Assembly: GCF_006517625.1 (NCBI RefSeq)
Contig: NZ_VHQI01000001.1
Span: 316,180-380,179, forward strand
Length of the DNA: 64,000 nt
From: Mixta tenebrionis
GTDB taxonomy: Bacteria; Pseudomonadota; Gammaproteobacteria; Enterobacterales; Enterobacteriaceae
Reading direction: 5' to 3'
Numbering within the stretch: position 1 is the stretch's first letter; every line of letters starts with the position of its first letter. The position numbers were made by a program, and so were the translations under genes. The notes under the pieces are model-generated. The model made no database searches and had not been told where the DNA came from. It worked only from the letters and a program-made list of their open reading frames with translations. Shown here piece by piece: positions 48,557 through 59,128 of this stretch.

Positions 48557-48583
48557 TTATCGGCGTGCTTAAGTGAAACTTGA
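48557..48583 (-). promoter_or_regulatory. Sigma-28 (FliA) promoter of flgKL
   Basis: On the minus strand TCAAGTTT-N11-GCCGATAA matches the FliA consensus TAAAGTTT-N11-GCCGATAA with one mismatch, about 90 bp before the flgK start. Confidence 0.88.
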
Positions 48584-48591
48584 GTAAAAAA

Positions 48592-49560
48592 TCAGAACAG
48601 ATCGCCCATATCCTTGCCGTAGGCTTTAACGACTTTTTCACCGAGGTGTTTAAACTGCTGGATCATTCCCACCAGCTTTTTGGCGTATTTAGGATCGGTG
48701 GCGTAGCCCGCCGCCTGTAAGGCGTGCGCGCCCTCTTCCGCGCTTCTCGCACCCTTCACCGCCGCATAGCGGGGATTCTTGCTCAGCAGGCTGACGTAGT
48801 CGGTTAGCGCATCGAGGTAAGAGTCATAGACGCGAAACGCCGCCTTCACCTTTTTCGCCACGCCGTTTTCATATTCGGTGGTGGTGATTTCAGTGGTTTT
48901 GCCCTGCCAGCTGCCGGTGGCCTTGATGCCAAACAGGTTGTAGCTCGGCTTGCCCTCCGGCGTCAGGATCTGGCGTTGTCCCCAGCCCGACTCCAGCGCC
49001 GCCTGGGCGAGGATCAGCTGATGCGGAATGCCGCTCTGCGCGCTCGCCTGCTGCGCGGGCTGCATCAGTTGAGCGATAAAATCGCCGCTGTCGCCGCTGA
49101 GCGGCGCGCTTTCGGTAGGCTGCGGCAGTTTCGGCAGCGCGCGCTGCACCAGCTGCACCATTTGCGTCTGCATCTGCTCCCGCTGCTTCGGCGCCAGGGT
49201 ATTGATAATCACCGCGCGATCGAGCGGCATCGGCACGCTGCCGGCGCGCTCGTCGGGCGCCTGGGCGGGCATCATCTGTTTGACGATGGTATCCGCCAGC
49301 CCCAGCCCTTTATTGCCTATCTCCTGCGCAATTTGCTGGTCATACATTGAGGTAAACATGCGCGACTGTTCGGTGCTTAACAGGCCATCCTGCGGCAGCG
49401 CCTGACGCATGCTTTTCAGCATCATCTGCACGAACATGCCTTCCACCTGTTTCGCCACCTGCAGCGCCTTGCCCTGCGGATCGCCGCCCGCCTGGCGTTT
49501 CAGGTCGTTGAGCGCCTGGCTGTCCCAGGCGGCGCCCGTTACCGATCGCGTCTCGTTCAT
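48592..49560 (-). CDS. flgJ: Rod assembly protein and peptidoglycan hydrolase FlgJ
   Basis: 322 residues (E. coli: 313). The N-terminal half is the rod-capping domain (VEGMFVQMMLKSMRQALPQDGLL-type tract); the C-terminal half is a glucosaminidase with catalytic Glu in LAQAALESGWGQRQ and YNLFGIKATGSW. It opens the wall for the rod. Its start overlaps the flgI stop by one base (TGATG). Confidence 0.95.
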   Translation of the reverse strand: MNETRSVTGAAWDSQALNDLKRQAGGDPQGKALQVAKQVEGMFVQMMLKSMRQALPQDGLLSTEQSRMFTSMYDQQIAQEIGNKGLGLADTIVKQMMPAQAPDERAGSVPMPLDRAVIINTLAPKQREQMQTQMVQLVQRALPKLPQPTESAPLSGDSGDFIAQLMQPAQQASAQSGIPHQLILAQAALESGWGQRQILTPEGKPSYNLFGIKATGSWQGKTTEITTTEYENGVAKKVKAAFRVYDSYLDALTDYVSLLSKNPRYAAVKGARSAEEGAHALQAAGYATDPKYAKKLVGMIQQFKHLGEKVVKAYGKDMGDLF

Positions 49561-50669
49561 CAGATGATTTCCAGTTTGGCGCGCAGGCAGCCGGCGCTCT
49601 GCATTGACTGAAGAATGGACATCAGATCCATCGGCGTCGCGCCGAGCGCGTTCAGCGCCCGCACCACGCTGTTCAGGTTGGCGCTGGCGTTGACGCGTTG
49701 CAGCGCGCCGCCCTCCTGACGCAGATCGATCTGGGTTTGCGGCGTCACCACCGTCTGTCCGCCCGCCAGCGGCGTGTTCGGCTGGCTGACGTTCTGCTGC
49801 TGGTTAACCGTGACCGACAGGTTGCCCTGCGCCACCGCACAGGAGCTGAGCGACACTTCACGGTTCATTACCACCGAGCCGGTACGTGAGTTGATAATCA
49901 CTTTGGCATCCTGCACCGGCACCGCGACATCGATATTCTGGATATCGGCCAGCAGACGCACCTGCGAGCTGTTATTCATCGGCACGCGCACCTGAACGGT
50001 AAGGGCATCAAGCGGCATTGCCGAGCCGTAGCCGCGCCCGTTAATCGCATCGCTGATACGCTGCGCCATGCTGAAATCTTCCTCGTTCAGCTGCAGGTTC
50101 AGCGTGCCCTGGCTGCCGAAGTTACTCTGAATTTCGCGTTCGATAGTGGCGCCGCCGGTAATGCGTCCGCCGTTCAGCTGGTTAACCTGCACGCTGGAGC
50201 CGCCTGCCGACGCGCCCGCGCCGCCGACTAAAATATTGCCCTGCGCCAGCGCATAGACCTGGTTATCGACGCCCTTCAGCGGCGTCATCAGCAGCGTACC
50301 GCCGCGCAGGCTTTTGGCGTTGCCCAGCGAGGAAACCACTATGTCGATCTGCTGTCCCTGGCGGCCAAAGGCGGGCAGGTTGGCGGTCACCATCACCGCC
50401 GCTACATTTTTCAGCTGCATATTGGTGCCGGTCGGCACGGTAATGCCGAGCTGCGACAGCATGTTGTTCAACGACTGGGTGGTAAAAGGCGTCTGCGCCG
50501 TCTGGTCGCCGGTACCGTCGAGGCCCACTACCAGACCGTAGCCGATCAGCTGGTTATCGCGCACGCCCTGAACCGTGGTGAGATCGCGGATGCGGTCGGC
50601 GCTGGCAAAGGCGCTGACGCCTGACAGCAGCAGCGCGAGCGCGAAGTGAATAATGCGTGACTGTGACAT
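49560..50669 (-). CDS. flgI: Flagellar P-ring protein FlgI
   Basis: 369 residues. A Sec signal peptide ends near SAFASA (about 24), and the mature start [17 protein letters not shown] is typical. Other tracts are [15 protein letters not shown] and the C-terminal [15 protein letters not shown]. It forms the periplasmic P ring around the rod. It lies nine bases after flgH. Confidence 0.96.
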   Translation of the reverse strand: MSQSRIIHFALALLLSGVSAFASADRIRDLTTVQGVRDNQLIGYGLVVGLDGTGDQTAQTPFTTQSLNNMLSQLGITVPTGTNMQLKNVAAVMVTANLPAFGRQGQQIDIVVSSLGNAKSLRGGTLLMTPLKGVDNQVYALAQGNILVGGAGASAGGSSVQVNQLNGGRITGGATIEREIQSNFGSQGTLNLQLNEEDFSMAQRISDAINGRGYGSAMPLDALTVQVRVPMNNSSQVRLLADIQNIDVAVPVQDAKVIINSRTGSVVMNREVSLSSCAVAQGNLSVTVNQQQNVSQPNTPLAGGQTVVTPQTQIDLRQEGGALQRVNASANLNSVVRALNALGATPMDLMSILQSMQSAGCLRAKLEII

Positions 50670-50678
50670 AAAAGCCTC

Positions 50679-51401
50679 TTACATCGGTGAGATGTTCAGG
50701 AAGAAGCGCTGCAGCCAACCCATGTTCTGCGCTTCATTAATATAACCGTTGCCGACATACTCAATGCGGGCATCGGCCACCTGGGTTGACACCACGGTGT
50801 TGCTGCCGCTGATGGTGCGCGGGTTGACCACGCCAGAGAAGCGAATAAATTCGGTGCCCTGGTTAATCTCGATCTGTTTCTCACCGACCACGTTCAGGTT
50901 GCCGTTCGGCAGCACCTGATTAACGGTAACCGTAATGGTGCCGGTAAAGGTGTTGTTGGCGGAGGCGCCGCCTTTGCCGGCGAAATCATTTTTGCCGGAG
51001 GCATCCAGCGCGGTTTTATCGCCGCCGAGCAGCCCTTCCAGCGCGCGCGGTACGGCATTGAGGCCGATGCTGGCGCTGCCGTCGCGGCTGGCGTTGGCGG
51101 AAGAACTCTTGCTGGCGCTGACGTTTTCCTGCAATACGATAGTCAGGGTGTCGCCGATATTGCGCGGACGACGATCTTCAAACAGCGGTTGATAGCCGTA
51201 GTTCATCGGCATCACCCCCTGAAAAATAGAGCCGTTTACCACCGGCGGCATGGCTGGCATCGGCTGGGCCGTTGTCGGGCCATCGACCAGCGGTTTACGG
51301 GGGACCAGCGCGCAACCGTTAAGGGCGATCGCCAGCGCGACGATCGTCCAGTGTCGAGGCTTCAATAGGTACTGCTTCGCCATGACCTGTATACCTTTCA
51401 T
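50679..51401 (-). CDS. flgH: Flagellar L-ring lipoprotein FlgH
   Basis: 240 residues. Lipoprotein signal with Cys29 in ALNGC (a slightly unusual lipobox), then [20 protein letters not shown] and [20 protein letters not shown]. It forms the outer-membrane L ring. The start may be ATG 51401 or the in-frame ATG 18 bp later; neither has a strong ribosome site. It lies 59 bp after flgG. Confidence 0.94.
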   Translation of the reverse strand: MKGIQVMAKQYLLKPRHWTIVALAIALNGCALVPRKPLVDGPTTAQPMPAMPPVVNGSIFQGVMPMNYGYQPLFEDRRPRNIGDTLTIVLQENVSASKSSSANASRDGSASIGLNAVPRALEGLLGGDKTALDASGKNDFAGKGGASANNTFTGTITVTVNQVLPNGNLNVVGEKQIEINQGTEFIRFSGVVNPRTISGSNTVVSTQVADARIEYVGNGYINEAQNMGWLQRFFLNISPM

Positions 51402-51460
51402 TATTTCACTCTGAGTTGGCGGAGCCTGCGCCCCGCCGCTGCGCTGGCGCGCGTTTACCC

Positions 51461-52243
51461 TTATACCTGCGTCAGTTTTTGCAGCATCTGATCGGAGGTG
51501 GTAATGGCTTTACTGTTGATCTCATAGGCGCGCTGCGTCTGGATCATGCTGACCAGCTCTTCCGCCACGTTAACGTTGGAGGTTTCCACATAGCCCTGAT
51601 ACAGCAGCCCCGCGCCGTTCAGGCCCGGCGTGCTGTCGGTAGGGGCGCCGGAAGCCTGGGTTTCGCGATAAAGGTTCTCGCCGACGCTCTCCAGCCCGGT
51701 ATCGTTGATAAAGGTGCTCAGCGTTAGCTGTCCAACCTGTACCGGCTGCGTCTGGCCCTGCTGAGTGACGCTAACCACCCCGTCGCGCCCGACAGAGATG
51801 TTCAGGGCGTTGGCGGGAATGGTGATGCCCGGCTGTACCGGAAAACCGGCGTTGGTAACCAGCTGACCGTTCTGGTCTACCTGGAAAGAGCCGTCGCGGG
51901 TATAGGCCAGGGTGCCGTCCGGCATCTGCACCTGGAAAAAGCCCTGGCCGTTAATCGCCACATCTTTCGAGTTGTCGGTTTTCGACAGGTTGCCCTGGGT
52001 ATGCAGACGTTCGGTCGCTACCGGACGCACGCCGGTACCGATCTGTAAACCGGACGGCAGCGTGGTCTGCTCGGAAGACTGCGCGCCCGGCTGGCGCATG
52101 GTTTGATACATCAGATCTTCAAACACCGCGCGCGAACGCTTAAAGCCGTTGGTACTGACGTTAGCCAGGTTGTTGGCGATGACGTCCATATTAGTTTGCT
52201 GGGCGTCAAGGCCGGTTTTGGCGATCCATAAGGAGCTGATCAT
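51461..52243 (-). CDS. flgG: Flagellar distal rod protein FlgG
   Basis: 260 residues, as in E. coli. N-terminal [20 protein letters not shown] and [21 protein letters not shown]-terminal [20 protein letters not shown]. It builds the outer half of the rod. Flagellar axial-protein N- and C-terminal helices are intact. It lies 17 bp after flgF. Confidence 0.96.
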   Translation of the reverse strand: MISSLWIAKTGLDAQQTNMDVIANNLANVSTNGFKRSRAVFEDLMYQTMRQPGAQSSEQTTLPSGLQIGTGVRPVATERLHTQGNLSKTDNSKDVAINGQGFFQVQMPDGTLAYTRDGSFQVDQNGQLVTNAGFPVQPGITIPANALNISVGRDGVVSVTQQGQTQPVQVGQLTLSTFINDTGLESVGENLYRETQASGAPTDSTPGLNGAGLLYQGYVETSNVNVAEELVSMIQTQRAYEINSKAITTSDQMLQKLTQV

Positions 52244-52260
52244 GCTGTTTTCCTCTCGCC

Positions 52261-53019
52261 TTAGCTGCTCATATTGAGCAATTGATTGGCGCGTTGTTCG
52301 TTTTCATCGACGCTGGAGATCACTTTCATCTGCATCTCGAAGCGGCGGGCGTTGGCGATCATATCGACCATGGTTTCTACCGGCTTAACGTTGCTGCCCT
52401 CCAGCACGCCGGGCATCACCTGCACCGTCGGGTCGTTTTGCAGCACCGCGCCTAAGCGCGCCTGCGCCGCCGGCGTCAGACGGAACATGCCGTCATCGCC
52501 GCGCGTCACTTCCTGCCCGGTCGCCTTCACCAGTTTCAGGCGCCCCAGCTGCACCGTGGCGTTGGGCGCGTCGCCCGGATTCAGCGCGGTCAGCGTGCCG
52601 TCAGAGGCGATAGTGATCTCCGCCCCCTGCGGCACGGCAATCGGCCCGCCGTCGCCCATGACCGGATTGCCCTGAATAGTCAGCTGTCCGGTGGGGCTGA
52701 TCTGCATGTTGCCGTTGCGGGTGTAGGCCTCGCTGCCGTCAGCGGTCTGCACCGCCAGCCAGCCATCCTGCTGCACCGCCACGTCAAGCGGGCGCTGGGT
52801 ATAATCAAGCGCCCCCTGCGACATATCGGCGCCGGGCGTCGAGGCGGTCACCAGCGTGCGCGTCGGCAGCGAAAGCCCCTCTACCGGCACCGCGCGCAGC
52901 GCATTAAGCTGGGCGCGAAAGCCCGGCGTGGAAGCATTAGCCAGGTTGTTGGCCGTTACCGCCTGCATATTGAGCGTCTGGCTTGCCGCGCCCATGGCGG
53001 TGTAAATCGCGTGATCCAT
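52261..53019 (-). CDS. flgF: Flagellar proximal rod protein FlgF
   Basis: 252 residues (E. coli: 251). N-terminal [20 protein letters not shown] with the rod motif [15 protein letters not shown]-terminal [20 protein letters not shown]. Part of the proximal rod with FlgB and FlgC. It lies 21 bp after flgE. Confidence 0.95.
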   Translation of the reverse strand: MDHAIYTAMGAASQTLNMQAVTANNLANASTPGFRAQLNALRAVPVEGLSLPTRTLVTASTPGADMSQGALDYTQRPLDVAVQQDGWLAVQTADGSEAYTRNGNMQISPTGQLTIQGNPVMGDGGPIAVPQGAEITIASDGTLTALNPGDAPNATVQLGRLKLVKATGQEVTRGDDGMFRLTPAAQARLGAVLQNDPTVQVMPGVLEGSNVKPVETMVDMIANARRFEMQMKVISSVDENEQRANQLLNMSS

Positions 53020-53040
53020 AGCGCTATCCCGTCAGGCGTA

Positions 53041-54240
53041 TTAACGCAGGTTAACCAGCGTGTTGAGGATCTGATCCTGGGTTTTGATGGTCTGCGCGTT
53101 GGACTGATAGTTACGCTGCGCGACGATCATATTGACCAGCTCTTTGCTCAGATCGACGTTAGAAGATTCCAGCGCGCCGGCGGTGAGGGTGCCGAGGTTG
53201 CCGGTCCCGGCAAGGCCAACCAGCGGCTGGCCAGAGGAGGCGGTGGATGACCAGACGTTGTCGCCTTCCGATTTCAGCCCCTCGGCGTTGGCGAAGTTCG
53301 CCAGCACGATCTGGCCCAGCACCTGCGATTTCTCGTTGGAATAGTTGCCGACCACGGTGCCGTCGTTATTGATCTGATAGCTCACCAGGTCGCCCGGCTT
53401 GTAGCCATCCTGCGTCGGGTTGCCGAAGGTGTTGCTGCCGGTGTTCTGCTGCATGCTGTTAGTAAAATCGAGCGTAAAGGTCTGCGCGTTGGAGCCGTTC
53501 AGCGCGCCCATGGCGATGGTCTGGCTGGCGGCGCTGGTCATAATGCCGTCCGGGTTAAAGCTCATGGCGAACGGCGCGGTCGCGGTGCCGGTGCTGGAAT
53601 CAAGCGGATGCACGCTCCAGCTGTTGTCCGCCGTCTTCACGAAGTAGAGATCGATGGTGTGGGCGTTGCCCAGCGAATCGAAGGTGGTCATGGAAGACTT
53701 GGCGTTATAGCTGGCGGGATCGGTAGCGGCGAAGCCGGCGTCGGATTTGGCGCTGTCTGAAGAGTTCAGGTTGGCGACCAGATTGCCTTTGCTGGTGGCG
53801 CTGGCGGTCATCTGGGTGGTCGGCACGCTGAGCGCAACCGGGTTGGCGCCGGTCTGCACGGTCGGCGGCGTACCCGCTACCGGATAGCCGGTCAGCTTCA
53901 TGCCCTGCATGTTTACGATATTGCGGTTCTCGTCCAGCATAAACTGGCCGTTGCGGCTGTAGTAAACCGAACCGTTATCGTTCGCCATGCGGAAAAAGCC
54001 CTGCTGGCTGATCGCCACGTCCAGCCCGCGGCTGGTAGTGGTGGTGGTGCCGTCGTTAAAGTCCTGGATTACGCCTGCGACTTTTACCCCCATGCCCACT
54101 TTTGAACCGGCGAACATATCGGCGAAGGAGACGGTGCTTGATTTAAAGCCCGCCGTCGCCGAGTTGGAGATGTTGTTGCCGATAACGTCGAGATTGCTGG
54201 AAGCCGCGTTTAAGCCGCTGACCGCTTGTGAAAAGCCCAT
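53041..54240 (-). CDS. flgE: Flagellar hook protein FlgE
   Basis: 399 residues (E. coli: 402). N-terminal SQAVSGLNAASSNLDVIGNN and SATAGFKSSTVSFADMF; C-terminal ESSNVDLSKELVNMIVAQRN. The middle holds the hook domains D1-D2, more variable. It polymerises into the hook under the FlgD cap. It lies 30 bp after flgD. Confidence 0.96.
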   Translation of the reverse strand: MGFSQAVSGLNAASSNLDVIGNNISNSATAGFKSSTVSFADMFAGSKVGMGVKVAGVIQDFNDGTTTTTSRGLDVAISQQGFFRMANDNGSVYYSRNGQFMLDENRNIVNMQGMKLTGYPVAGTPPTVQTGANPVALSVPTTQMTASATSKGNLVANLNSSDSAKSDAGFAATDPASYNAKSSMTTFDSLGNAHTIDLYFVKTADNSWSVHPLDSSTGTATAPFAMSFNPDGIMTSAASQTIAMGALNGSNAQTFTLDFTNSMQQNTGSNTFGNPTQDGYKPGDLVSYQINNDGTVVGNYSNEKSQVLGQIVLANFANAEGLKSEGDNVWSSTASSGQPLVGLAGTGNLGTLTAGALESSNVDLSKELVNMIVAQRNYQSNAQTIKTQDQILNTLVNLR

Positions 54241-54270
54241 GTGTCACTCCTGAATAAATTGGTGTCGTTT

Positions 54271-54945
54271 TTAGAGAATCTGACGAATTTTATCGAGCGT
54301 GGTGTTGCCCATCGTCCCAAGGTCAAGAATTGCCCCGCTGGAATCGGTGGTAACACCGTTCACTAAGGCGTAGTTCAGTGGCTGCGCCACCAGCTGTTCT
54401 GTCCCGTCGCTGGCGGCGATCGAGACGTTATATTTGCCGTCCGGGGCGGTGGTGCCGTCGCTCAGGACGCCATCCCATGAGAAACTATGAACGCCGGCGG
54501 TCAGGCCGCCCAGATCGAGGGTGCGCACCACTTTGCCGCTGCCGTCGGTAATAGTGGCGGTGGTGCTGGTGGAAGCGCGCGTCAGATCGACGCCGAACGG
54601 CGTGGTCTGCCCCTTGCCCGCCAGGATCTGCGTACCGGGCACCATTACGCCGTGGCCGATCAGGGTGGACGCCTGCATCGACTGATTGCTGTTGATCTGA
54701 CCGGATATCGAGCCCAGCGTAGTGTTCAGCTTCTCAATACCGCTGACGGTATTGATCTGCGCCAGCTGCGTGGTCAGCTCGTTGTTCTCCATCGGATTGG
54801 TGGGATCCTGGTTTTTCAACTGCGTTACCAGCAGGGTCAAAAAGTTACTTTGCAGATCGGATGCGCTGCTGCTGGCTGAGGCGCCCGTACTGTTGGTTAA
54901 TACGCTGGGATTGATCTTTTCATTAACGCCAACGGCTATGCCCAT
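54271..54945 (-). CDS. flgD: Flagellar hook cap protein FlgD
   Basis: 224 residues (E. coli: 231). N-terminal scaffold tract FLTLLVTQLKNQDPTNPMEN and a C-terminal FlgD Ig-like domain with DGSGKVVRTLDLG and GKYNVSIAASDG. It caps the growing hook and is shed on completion. It lies 12 bp after flgC. Confidence 0.95.
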   Translation of the reverse strand: MGIAVGVNEKINPSVLTNSTGASASSSASDLQSNFLTLLVTQLKNQDPTNPMENNELTTQLAQINTVSGIEKLNTTLGSISGQINSNQSMQASTLIGHGVMVPGTQILAGKGQTTPFGVDLTRASTSTTATITDGSGKVVRTLDLGGLTAGVHSFSWDGVLSDGTTAPDGKYNVSIAASDGTEQLVAQPLNYALVNGVTTDSSGAILDLGTMGNTTLDKIRQIL

Positions 54946-54957
54946 GATTGTTCTCCG

Positions 54958-55362
54958 TTATTGGCCCATAGTCAGGGTTTTCATCATCATTGACTTGACG
55001 GTGTTCAGCACCTCGACGTTCGCCTGATAGCTGCGCGACGCCGCCATACTGTTGACCGTCTCGCTGACCACGTCGACGTTGGGCATCCTGACGTAGCCTT
55101 TAGCGTCCGCCAGCGGGTTGCCGGGATCGAACACCAGCTTCGCCGGGCTTTGATCCTCCACTACCTGCGCCACGCGCACGCCGCCGGTCGCCTGGCCGGG
55201 CGCGGCATCCACCTGGAATACCACCTGTTTCGCTACGTAAGGCTGACCGTCTGGCCCGGTCACGCTGTCGGCGTTCGCCAGGTTGCTGGCGGCCACGTTT
55301 AATCGCTGAGACTGTGCCGTCATCGCCGAACCGGCGATATCAAAAATATTAAGCAGTGCCAT
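54958..55362 (-). CDS. flgC: Flagellar proximal rod protein FlgC
   Basis: 134 residues, as in E. coli. N-terminal [20 protein letters not shown] and NLANADSV; central [21 protein letters not shown]-terminal [20 protein letters not shown]. Rod subunit. Three bases after flgB. Confidence 0.96.
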   Translation of the reverse strand: MALLNIFDIAGSAMTAQSQRLNVAASNLANADSVTGPDGQPYVAKQVVFQVDAAPGQATGGVRVAQVVEDQSPAKLVFDPGNPLADAKGYVRMPNVDVVSETVNSMAASRSYQANVEVLNTVKSMMMKTLTMGQ

Positions 55363-55365
55363 CGG

Positions 55366-55779
55366 TTATTGTCCCTGCAGCACGGTCATCATGCCTTTTA
55401 TCTGGCTGCTGATGAGCGTGAGGTCGGTTTGATATTTCAGGCTGTTATCCGCGAACTGCGTGCGCTCGCGATCCATATCCACCGTGTTGCCATCCATCGA
55501 CGGCTGATCGGGAATGCGGTAAAGCAGATCCAGCGCTGGCGGCGTGGCGGTTTGCGCAGGAATATGGCGTGCCGACGTCACCGCAAGCTCCAGGCCGGTA
55601 CCCTGCGCACGCCCCTTCTCCAGCGCGCGGTTAAGCTCGCTGGCGAAATCGATATCCCGCGCCTGATAGCCCGGCGTATCGGCGTTAGCGATGTTGGATG
55701 CCAGGATCTCCTGACGCTGAGCCCGCAGATTCAGCGCCTCGGTGCCGAACTGCAACGCTGCATCCAGTTTGTCGAGCAT
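55366..55779 (-). CDS. flgB: Flagellar proximal rod protein FlgB
   Basis: 137 residues (E. coli: 138). N-terminal [38 protein letters not shown], and C-terminal [19 protein letters not shown]. Rod subunit nearest the MS ring. First gene of flgBCDEFGHIJ, divergent from flgA; an FlhDC-type box lies in the shared promoter. Confidence 0.96.
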   Translation of the reverse strand: MLDKLDAALQFGTEALNLRAQRQEILASNIANADTPGYQARDIDFASELNRALEKGRAQGTGLELAVTSARHIPAQTATPPALDLLYRIPDQPSMDGNTVDMDRERTQFADNSLKYQTDLTLISSQIKGMMTVLQGQ

Positions 55780-55835
55780 GCTCCCTCCGGAAATGAAAAT
55801 TTTGAGCTGTCAGCTTAATCGGGCGCGTGCAAAGC

Positions 55836-55878
55836 TATCGCCGGAATAGCGCTAAAAAGCGGCGCTATTTTTTGCCTT
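55836..55878. promoter_or_regulatory. FlhD4C2-type box between flgB and flgA
   Basis: AATAGCG-N11-CGCTATT (55845-55869) with longer flanks, the right arm reading AAGGCAAAAAATAGCG on the minus strand, fits the inverted-repeat FlhDC consensus (AATGGCANAAATAGCG-type arms, 10-12 bp spacer) as I recall it. It would activate both divergent class II operons. Confidence 0.7.
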
Positions 55879-55933
55879 GAATATGGCGCCAGGCGGGTAG
55901 AATCTGCGGCAGATAAAAGTATGGGGTAAACCG

Positions 55934-56593
55934 ATGCGGACAATAAAAGGATGGCTGGCGGCGACGCTGCTGCTGCTGGCGCTGCCGGTGTGGGCAGAAG
56001 ATCTCAGCGCGCAGCTGAACCAGTTTTTTAAAGCCCGCGATCCGCTGCATGCGGCAGGCATCAATGTCGTGGTGCGCACGCCGCAGGCGCAGTGGCCCGC
56101 CTGCGCCGCGCCGCAGTTCAGCCTGCCGGGCAACAGCCGTCTGTGGGGATTGATCAGCGTGGCGGCCAGCTGCGAGCGCGATCGTCGCTATTTACAGGTG
56201 GAGGTGCAGGTCAGCGGCGATTACGTGGTGGTTAACCGCCCAATTGCACGCGGCAGCGCGCTGAGCGCCGCCGACCTCGGCATCAAACAGGGGCGGCTCG
56301 ATACCCTGCCCGCCCGCGCGGTGCTCGATGCGCAGCAGATTGTCGCGGCGGTCAGCGTGCGCGACCTGCTGCCGGATCAGCCGCTGACGCTGTCGATGGT
56401 GCGCCAGCCGTGGCGGGTCAAGGCGGGCCAGCAGGTTATGGTTATCGCCCAGGGCGACGGTTTTAACGCCAGCGGCGAAGGACGGGCGCTGAATAACGCC
56501 ACGGCGACGCAGCGGGTCAGAGTGAGAATGGGCAACGGGCAAATCGTCAGCGGCAGCGTAGATGCGGATGGGAATATTCTGATATCGCTATAA
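55934..56593 (+). CDS. flgA: Flagellar P-ring chaperone FlgA
   Basis: 219 residues. A Sec signal peptide ends near LPVWA (about 21). The SAF-type region reads VNRPIARGSALSAADLGIKQ and the C-terminal WRVKAGQQVMVIAQGDGFNA is typical. It helps FlgI assemble in the periplasm. First gene of flgAMN. Confidence 0.95.
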   Translation: MRTIKGWLAATLLLLALPVWAEDLSAQLNQFFKARDPLHAAGINVVVRTPQAQWPACAAPQFSLPGNSRLWGLISVAASCERDRRYLQVEVQVSGDYVVVNRPIARGSALSAADLGIKQGRLDTLPARAVLDAQQIVAAVSVRDLLPDQPLTLSMVRQPWRVKAGQQVMVIAQGDGFNASGEGRALNNATATQRVRVRMGNGQIVSGSVDADGNILISL

Positions 56594-56598
56594 AGCGC

Positions 56599-56625
56599 TA
56601 AAGATAGATGTTGTTCTGCCGATAG
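56599..56625 (+). promoter_or_regulatory. Sigma-28 (FliA) promoter of flgMN
   Basis: TAAAGATA-N11-GCCGATAG matches the FliA consensus TAAAGTTT-N11-GCCGATAA at 13 of 16 positions, immediately after flgA and about 70 bp before flgM. Confidence 0.82.
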
Positions 56626-56695
56626 TGGGATCAACAGACATTGTACTCTTTGCCCATCAGGCAGCCTCAGCGCCTGAACCCACAGGAGCCAGACC

Positions 56696-56995
56696 ATGAG
56701 CATCGACAAAACCAAAGCTATGCAGCCCGTCAGCACCGTTCAGCCGCGCGAAAGCAGCGAGGGCGGCAGCGCGAAAGCGCGTCAGGCCAGCGACACTGCC
56801 GCGCCGGCCAGAGCGGCCCAGGTCAGCCTGAGCGGCGCCCAGTCCCAGCTGATGAAGCCAGGCAGCCAGGATATCAACAGCGCGCGCGTCGAGCAGCTGA
56901 AGGCCGCCATCCGCAACGGCGAGCTGAAAATGGATACCGGTAAAATCGCTGACGCCCTGATTCAGGAAGCGAAATCGTACTTGCAGGATAAATAA
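56696..56995 (+). CDS. flgM: Anti-sigma-28 factor FlgM
   Basis: 99 residues. The N-terminal half is disordered and Ala/Ser-rich (export region); the C-terminal half carries the sigma-28-binding helices with [31 protein letters not shown] and [14 protein letters not shown]. It holds FliA inactive until exported through the finished hook. It precedes flgN by five bases. Confidence 0.96.
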   Translation: MSIDKTKAMQPVSTVQPRESSEGGSAKARQASDTAAPARAAQVSLSGAQSQLMKPGSQDINSARVEQLKAAIRNGELKMDTGKIADALIQEAKSYLQDK

Positions 56996-57000
56996 TCGCG

Positions 57001-57432
57001 ATGAATAGCCTGATTACCGCGCTGGATAAAATGCAGGACGTTCTCAGCTCGCTGAGTAATATCATTAAAGAAGAACATGAGCAGCTTGCGGCCGGCCTGA
57101 TTAACAGCAGCCTGCTGCAGCGTATTACTGAAGACAAAAGTTCGCTGTTGACCACGCTGAACTATCTTGACGGGATGCGGCGGGAATCGGAAACAGAGCA
57201 TCGCCTGCAGGCGCCCTACCGCAGCCAGCCGGAGCTGGCGCGGCGCTGGCAGGGAATTGAGCAGCGCTCGCGCGAACTGCGCGATCGCAACAGTCATAAC
57301 GGCATGCTGCTGAATCAGCAGATGGCGCTGAACAGCGAAGCGCTGGCGCTGTTGAAGCCGCATCAAACTCAGGCCTTTTACGGCCCCGACGGTCAGGCTG
57401 CCTCAGCCGGCTTCGGCTCGCGCCGCGTCTGA
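57001..57432 (+). CDS. flgN: Flagellar export chaperone FlgN
   Basis: 143 residues, mostly helical. Core tracts are LSNIIKEEHEQLAAGLINSS-type and NSHNGMLLNQQMALNSEALA. It binds the hook-associated proteins FlgK and FlgL and brings them to the export gate. Last gene of flgAMN, convergent with murJ. Confidence 0.94.
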   Translation: MNSLITALDKMQDVLSSLSNIIKEEHEQLAAGLINSSLLQRITEDKSSLLTTLNYLDGMRRESETEHRLQAPYRSQPELARRWQGIEQRSRELRDRNSHNGMLLNQQMALNSEALALLKPHQTQAFYGPDGQAASAGFGSRRV

Positions 57433-57470
57433 CCGGTTTCGCCGCCGAATCGCTTCCGGCGGCGAGCCGA

Positions 57471-59009
57471 TCAGGCAACCGAGCGGCGGGCGAAATCACG
57501 CGGACGAAAGCCCAGCAGCGCCAGTACCAGAAAATAGGCGCCGCCGCCGGCCGCGCAGACCGCCGTCAGCTTAACCAGACGATACGGCATCGCGCCGCTA
57601 TCCCAGGCGGGCATCACCATCAGCAGCCCCACCAGCACCGCCGCCATTACCAGCACCGCCGCCGCCAGGCGCAGCAGGAAGCCGCACCAGCCCGGCTGCG
57701 GCTGGAAAATTTGCTTCTTACGCAGCTGCCAGTAAAGCAGCGCGCCGTTGAGACAGGCGGCCAGCCCGATGGAAAGCGACAGCCCGGCGTGCTTCAGCGG
57801 CCCGATAAAGGCCAGGTTCATCAGCTGGGTCATAATCAGCGTCACGATAGCGATTTTTACCGGCGTTTTGATGTCCTGACGCGAATAGAAGCCCGGCGCC
57901 AGCACCTTCACCACGATTAATCCCATCAGCCCCACCGAATAGGCGATCAGCGCACGCTGCGTCATTGCCGCATCAAAGGCGGTAAACTTGCCGTACTGAA
58001 ACAGCGCCACGGTCAGCGGGCCGGAAAGAATGCCCAGCGCCACCGCGCTCGGCAGCGCCAGCAGAAAGCAGAGGCGCAGCCCCCAGTCCATCAGGCGCGA
58101 ATACTCATCCTGGTTGCCGCTGGCGAAGCTGCGCGACAGCGACGGCAGCAGGATGGTGCCCAGCGCCACGCCGAGCACGCCGGAAGGAAACTCCATCAGA
58201 CGATCGGCGTAGTACATCCAGGAGACCGAGCCGGAGACGAGAAACGAGGCGAAAATGGTATTAATAATCAGCGAGATCTGACTGACGGAGACGCCGAGGA
58301 TCGCCGGCCCCATCTGCCGCAGCACGCGCCAGACGCCCGCGTCGCGCAGATTCAGGCGCGGCAGTACCAGCATGCCGATTTTTTTCAGGTGCGGCAGCTG
58401 ATAGCCCAGCTGTAACACGCCGCCCACCACTACCGCCCACGCCAGCGCCAGCACCGGCGGATGGAAGTGCGGCGCGCCGAACAGCGCGAAGCCGATCATG
58501 CTGATATTCAGCAGCGTCGGCGCAAAAGCGGGCACCGAAAAGCGGTTCCAGGTGTTGAGGATCGCGCCCGCCAGCGACGCCAGCGAAATCAACAGGATAT
58601 AGGGAAAGGTGATGCGCAGCAGATTACTGGTCAGGACAAACTTATCTGCGGTATCGGCGAAGCCCGGCGCGGTAATCATAATCACCCAGGGCGCGGCGAT
58701 CATGCCGATAAAGGTCACCAGCGCCAATGCCAGCGTCAGCAGGCCCGATACATAGGCGACGAATACCCGCGTCGCCTCTTCGCCCTGCTTGCTTTTATAC
58801 TCCGCCAGAATAGGCACGAACGCCTGAGAAAAGGCGCCCTCGGCGAAAATACGACGCAGCAGGTTGGGAAGTTTAAAGGCGACGAAAAAGGCGTCGGTGG
58901 CCATCCCGGCGCCGAACACCCTCGCCACAATCGCGTCGCGCGCAAAGCCGAGCACGCGGGAAAACAGCGTCATGGAGCTGACCGCCGCCAGGGATTTCAA
59001 CAAGTTCAT
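57471..59009 (-). CDS. murJ: Lipid II flippase MurJ
   Basis: 512 residues (E. coli: 511), about fourteen membrane helices of the MOP superfamily. N-terminal [20 protein letters not shown], key cavity residues in [17 protein letters not shown] (Arg and Asp positions conserved) and the tract [20 protein letters not shown] are visible. It flips lipid II to the periplasmic side. The start at 59009 matches the family; a longer in-frame start adds 13 unmatched residues. 119 bp lie between it and mviM. Confidence 0.97.
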   Translation of the reverse strand: MNLLKSLAAVSSMTLFSRVLGFARDAIVARVFGAGMATDAFFVAFKLPNLLRRIFAEGAFSQAFVPILAEYKSKQGEEATRVFVAYVSGLLTLALALVTFIGMIAAPWVIMITAPGFADTADKFVLTSNLLRITFPYILLISLASLAGAILNTWNRFSVPAFAPTLLNISMIGFALFGAPHFHPPVLALAWAVVVGGVLQLGYQLPHLKKIGMLVLPRLNLRDAGVWRVLRQMGPAILGVSVSQISLIINTIFASFLVSGSVSWMYYADRLMEFPSGVLGVALGTILLPSLSRSFASGNQDEYSRLMDWGLRLCFLLALPSAVALGILSGPLTVALFQYGKFTAFDAAMTQRALIAYSVGLMGLIVVKVLAPGFYSRQDIKTPVKIAIVTLIMTQLMNLAFIGPLKHAGLSLSIGLAACLNGALLYWQLRKKQIFQPQPGWCGFLLRLAAAVLVMAAVLVGLLMVMPAWDSGAMPYRLVKLTAVCAAGGGAYFLVLALLGFRPRDFARRSVA

Positions 59010-59128
59010 GGTTAACTGCGCATCCTGAAAATTCCGGTTAACAGACAATAGCGGATCGGCAGCGGGCCGATCCGGCGGTTAGTCTACCGATACGCAGCGA
59101 AATAACCACAATGGATTGTTACAGCAGG

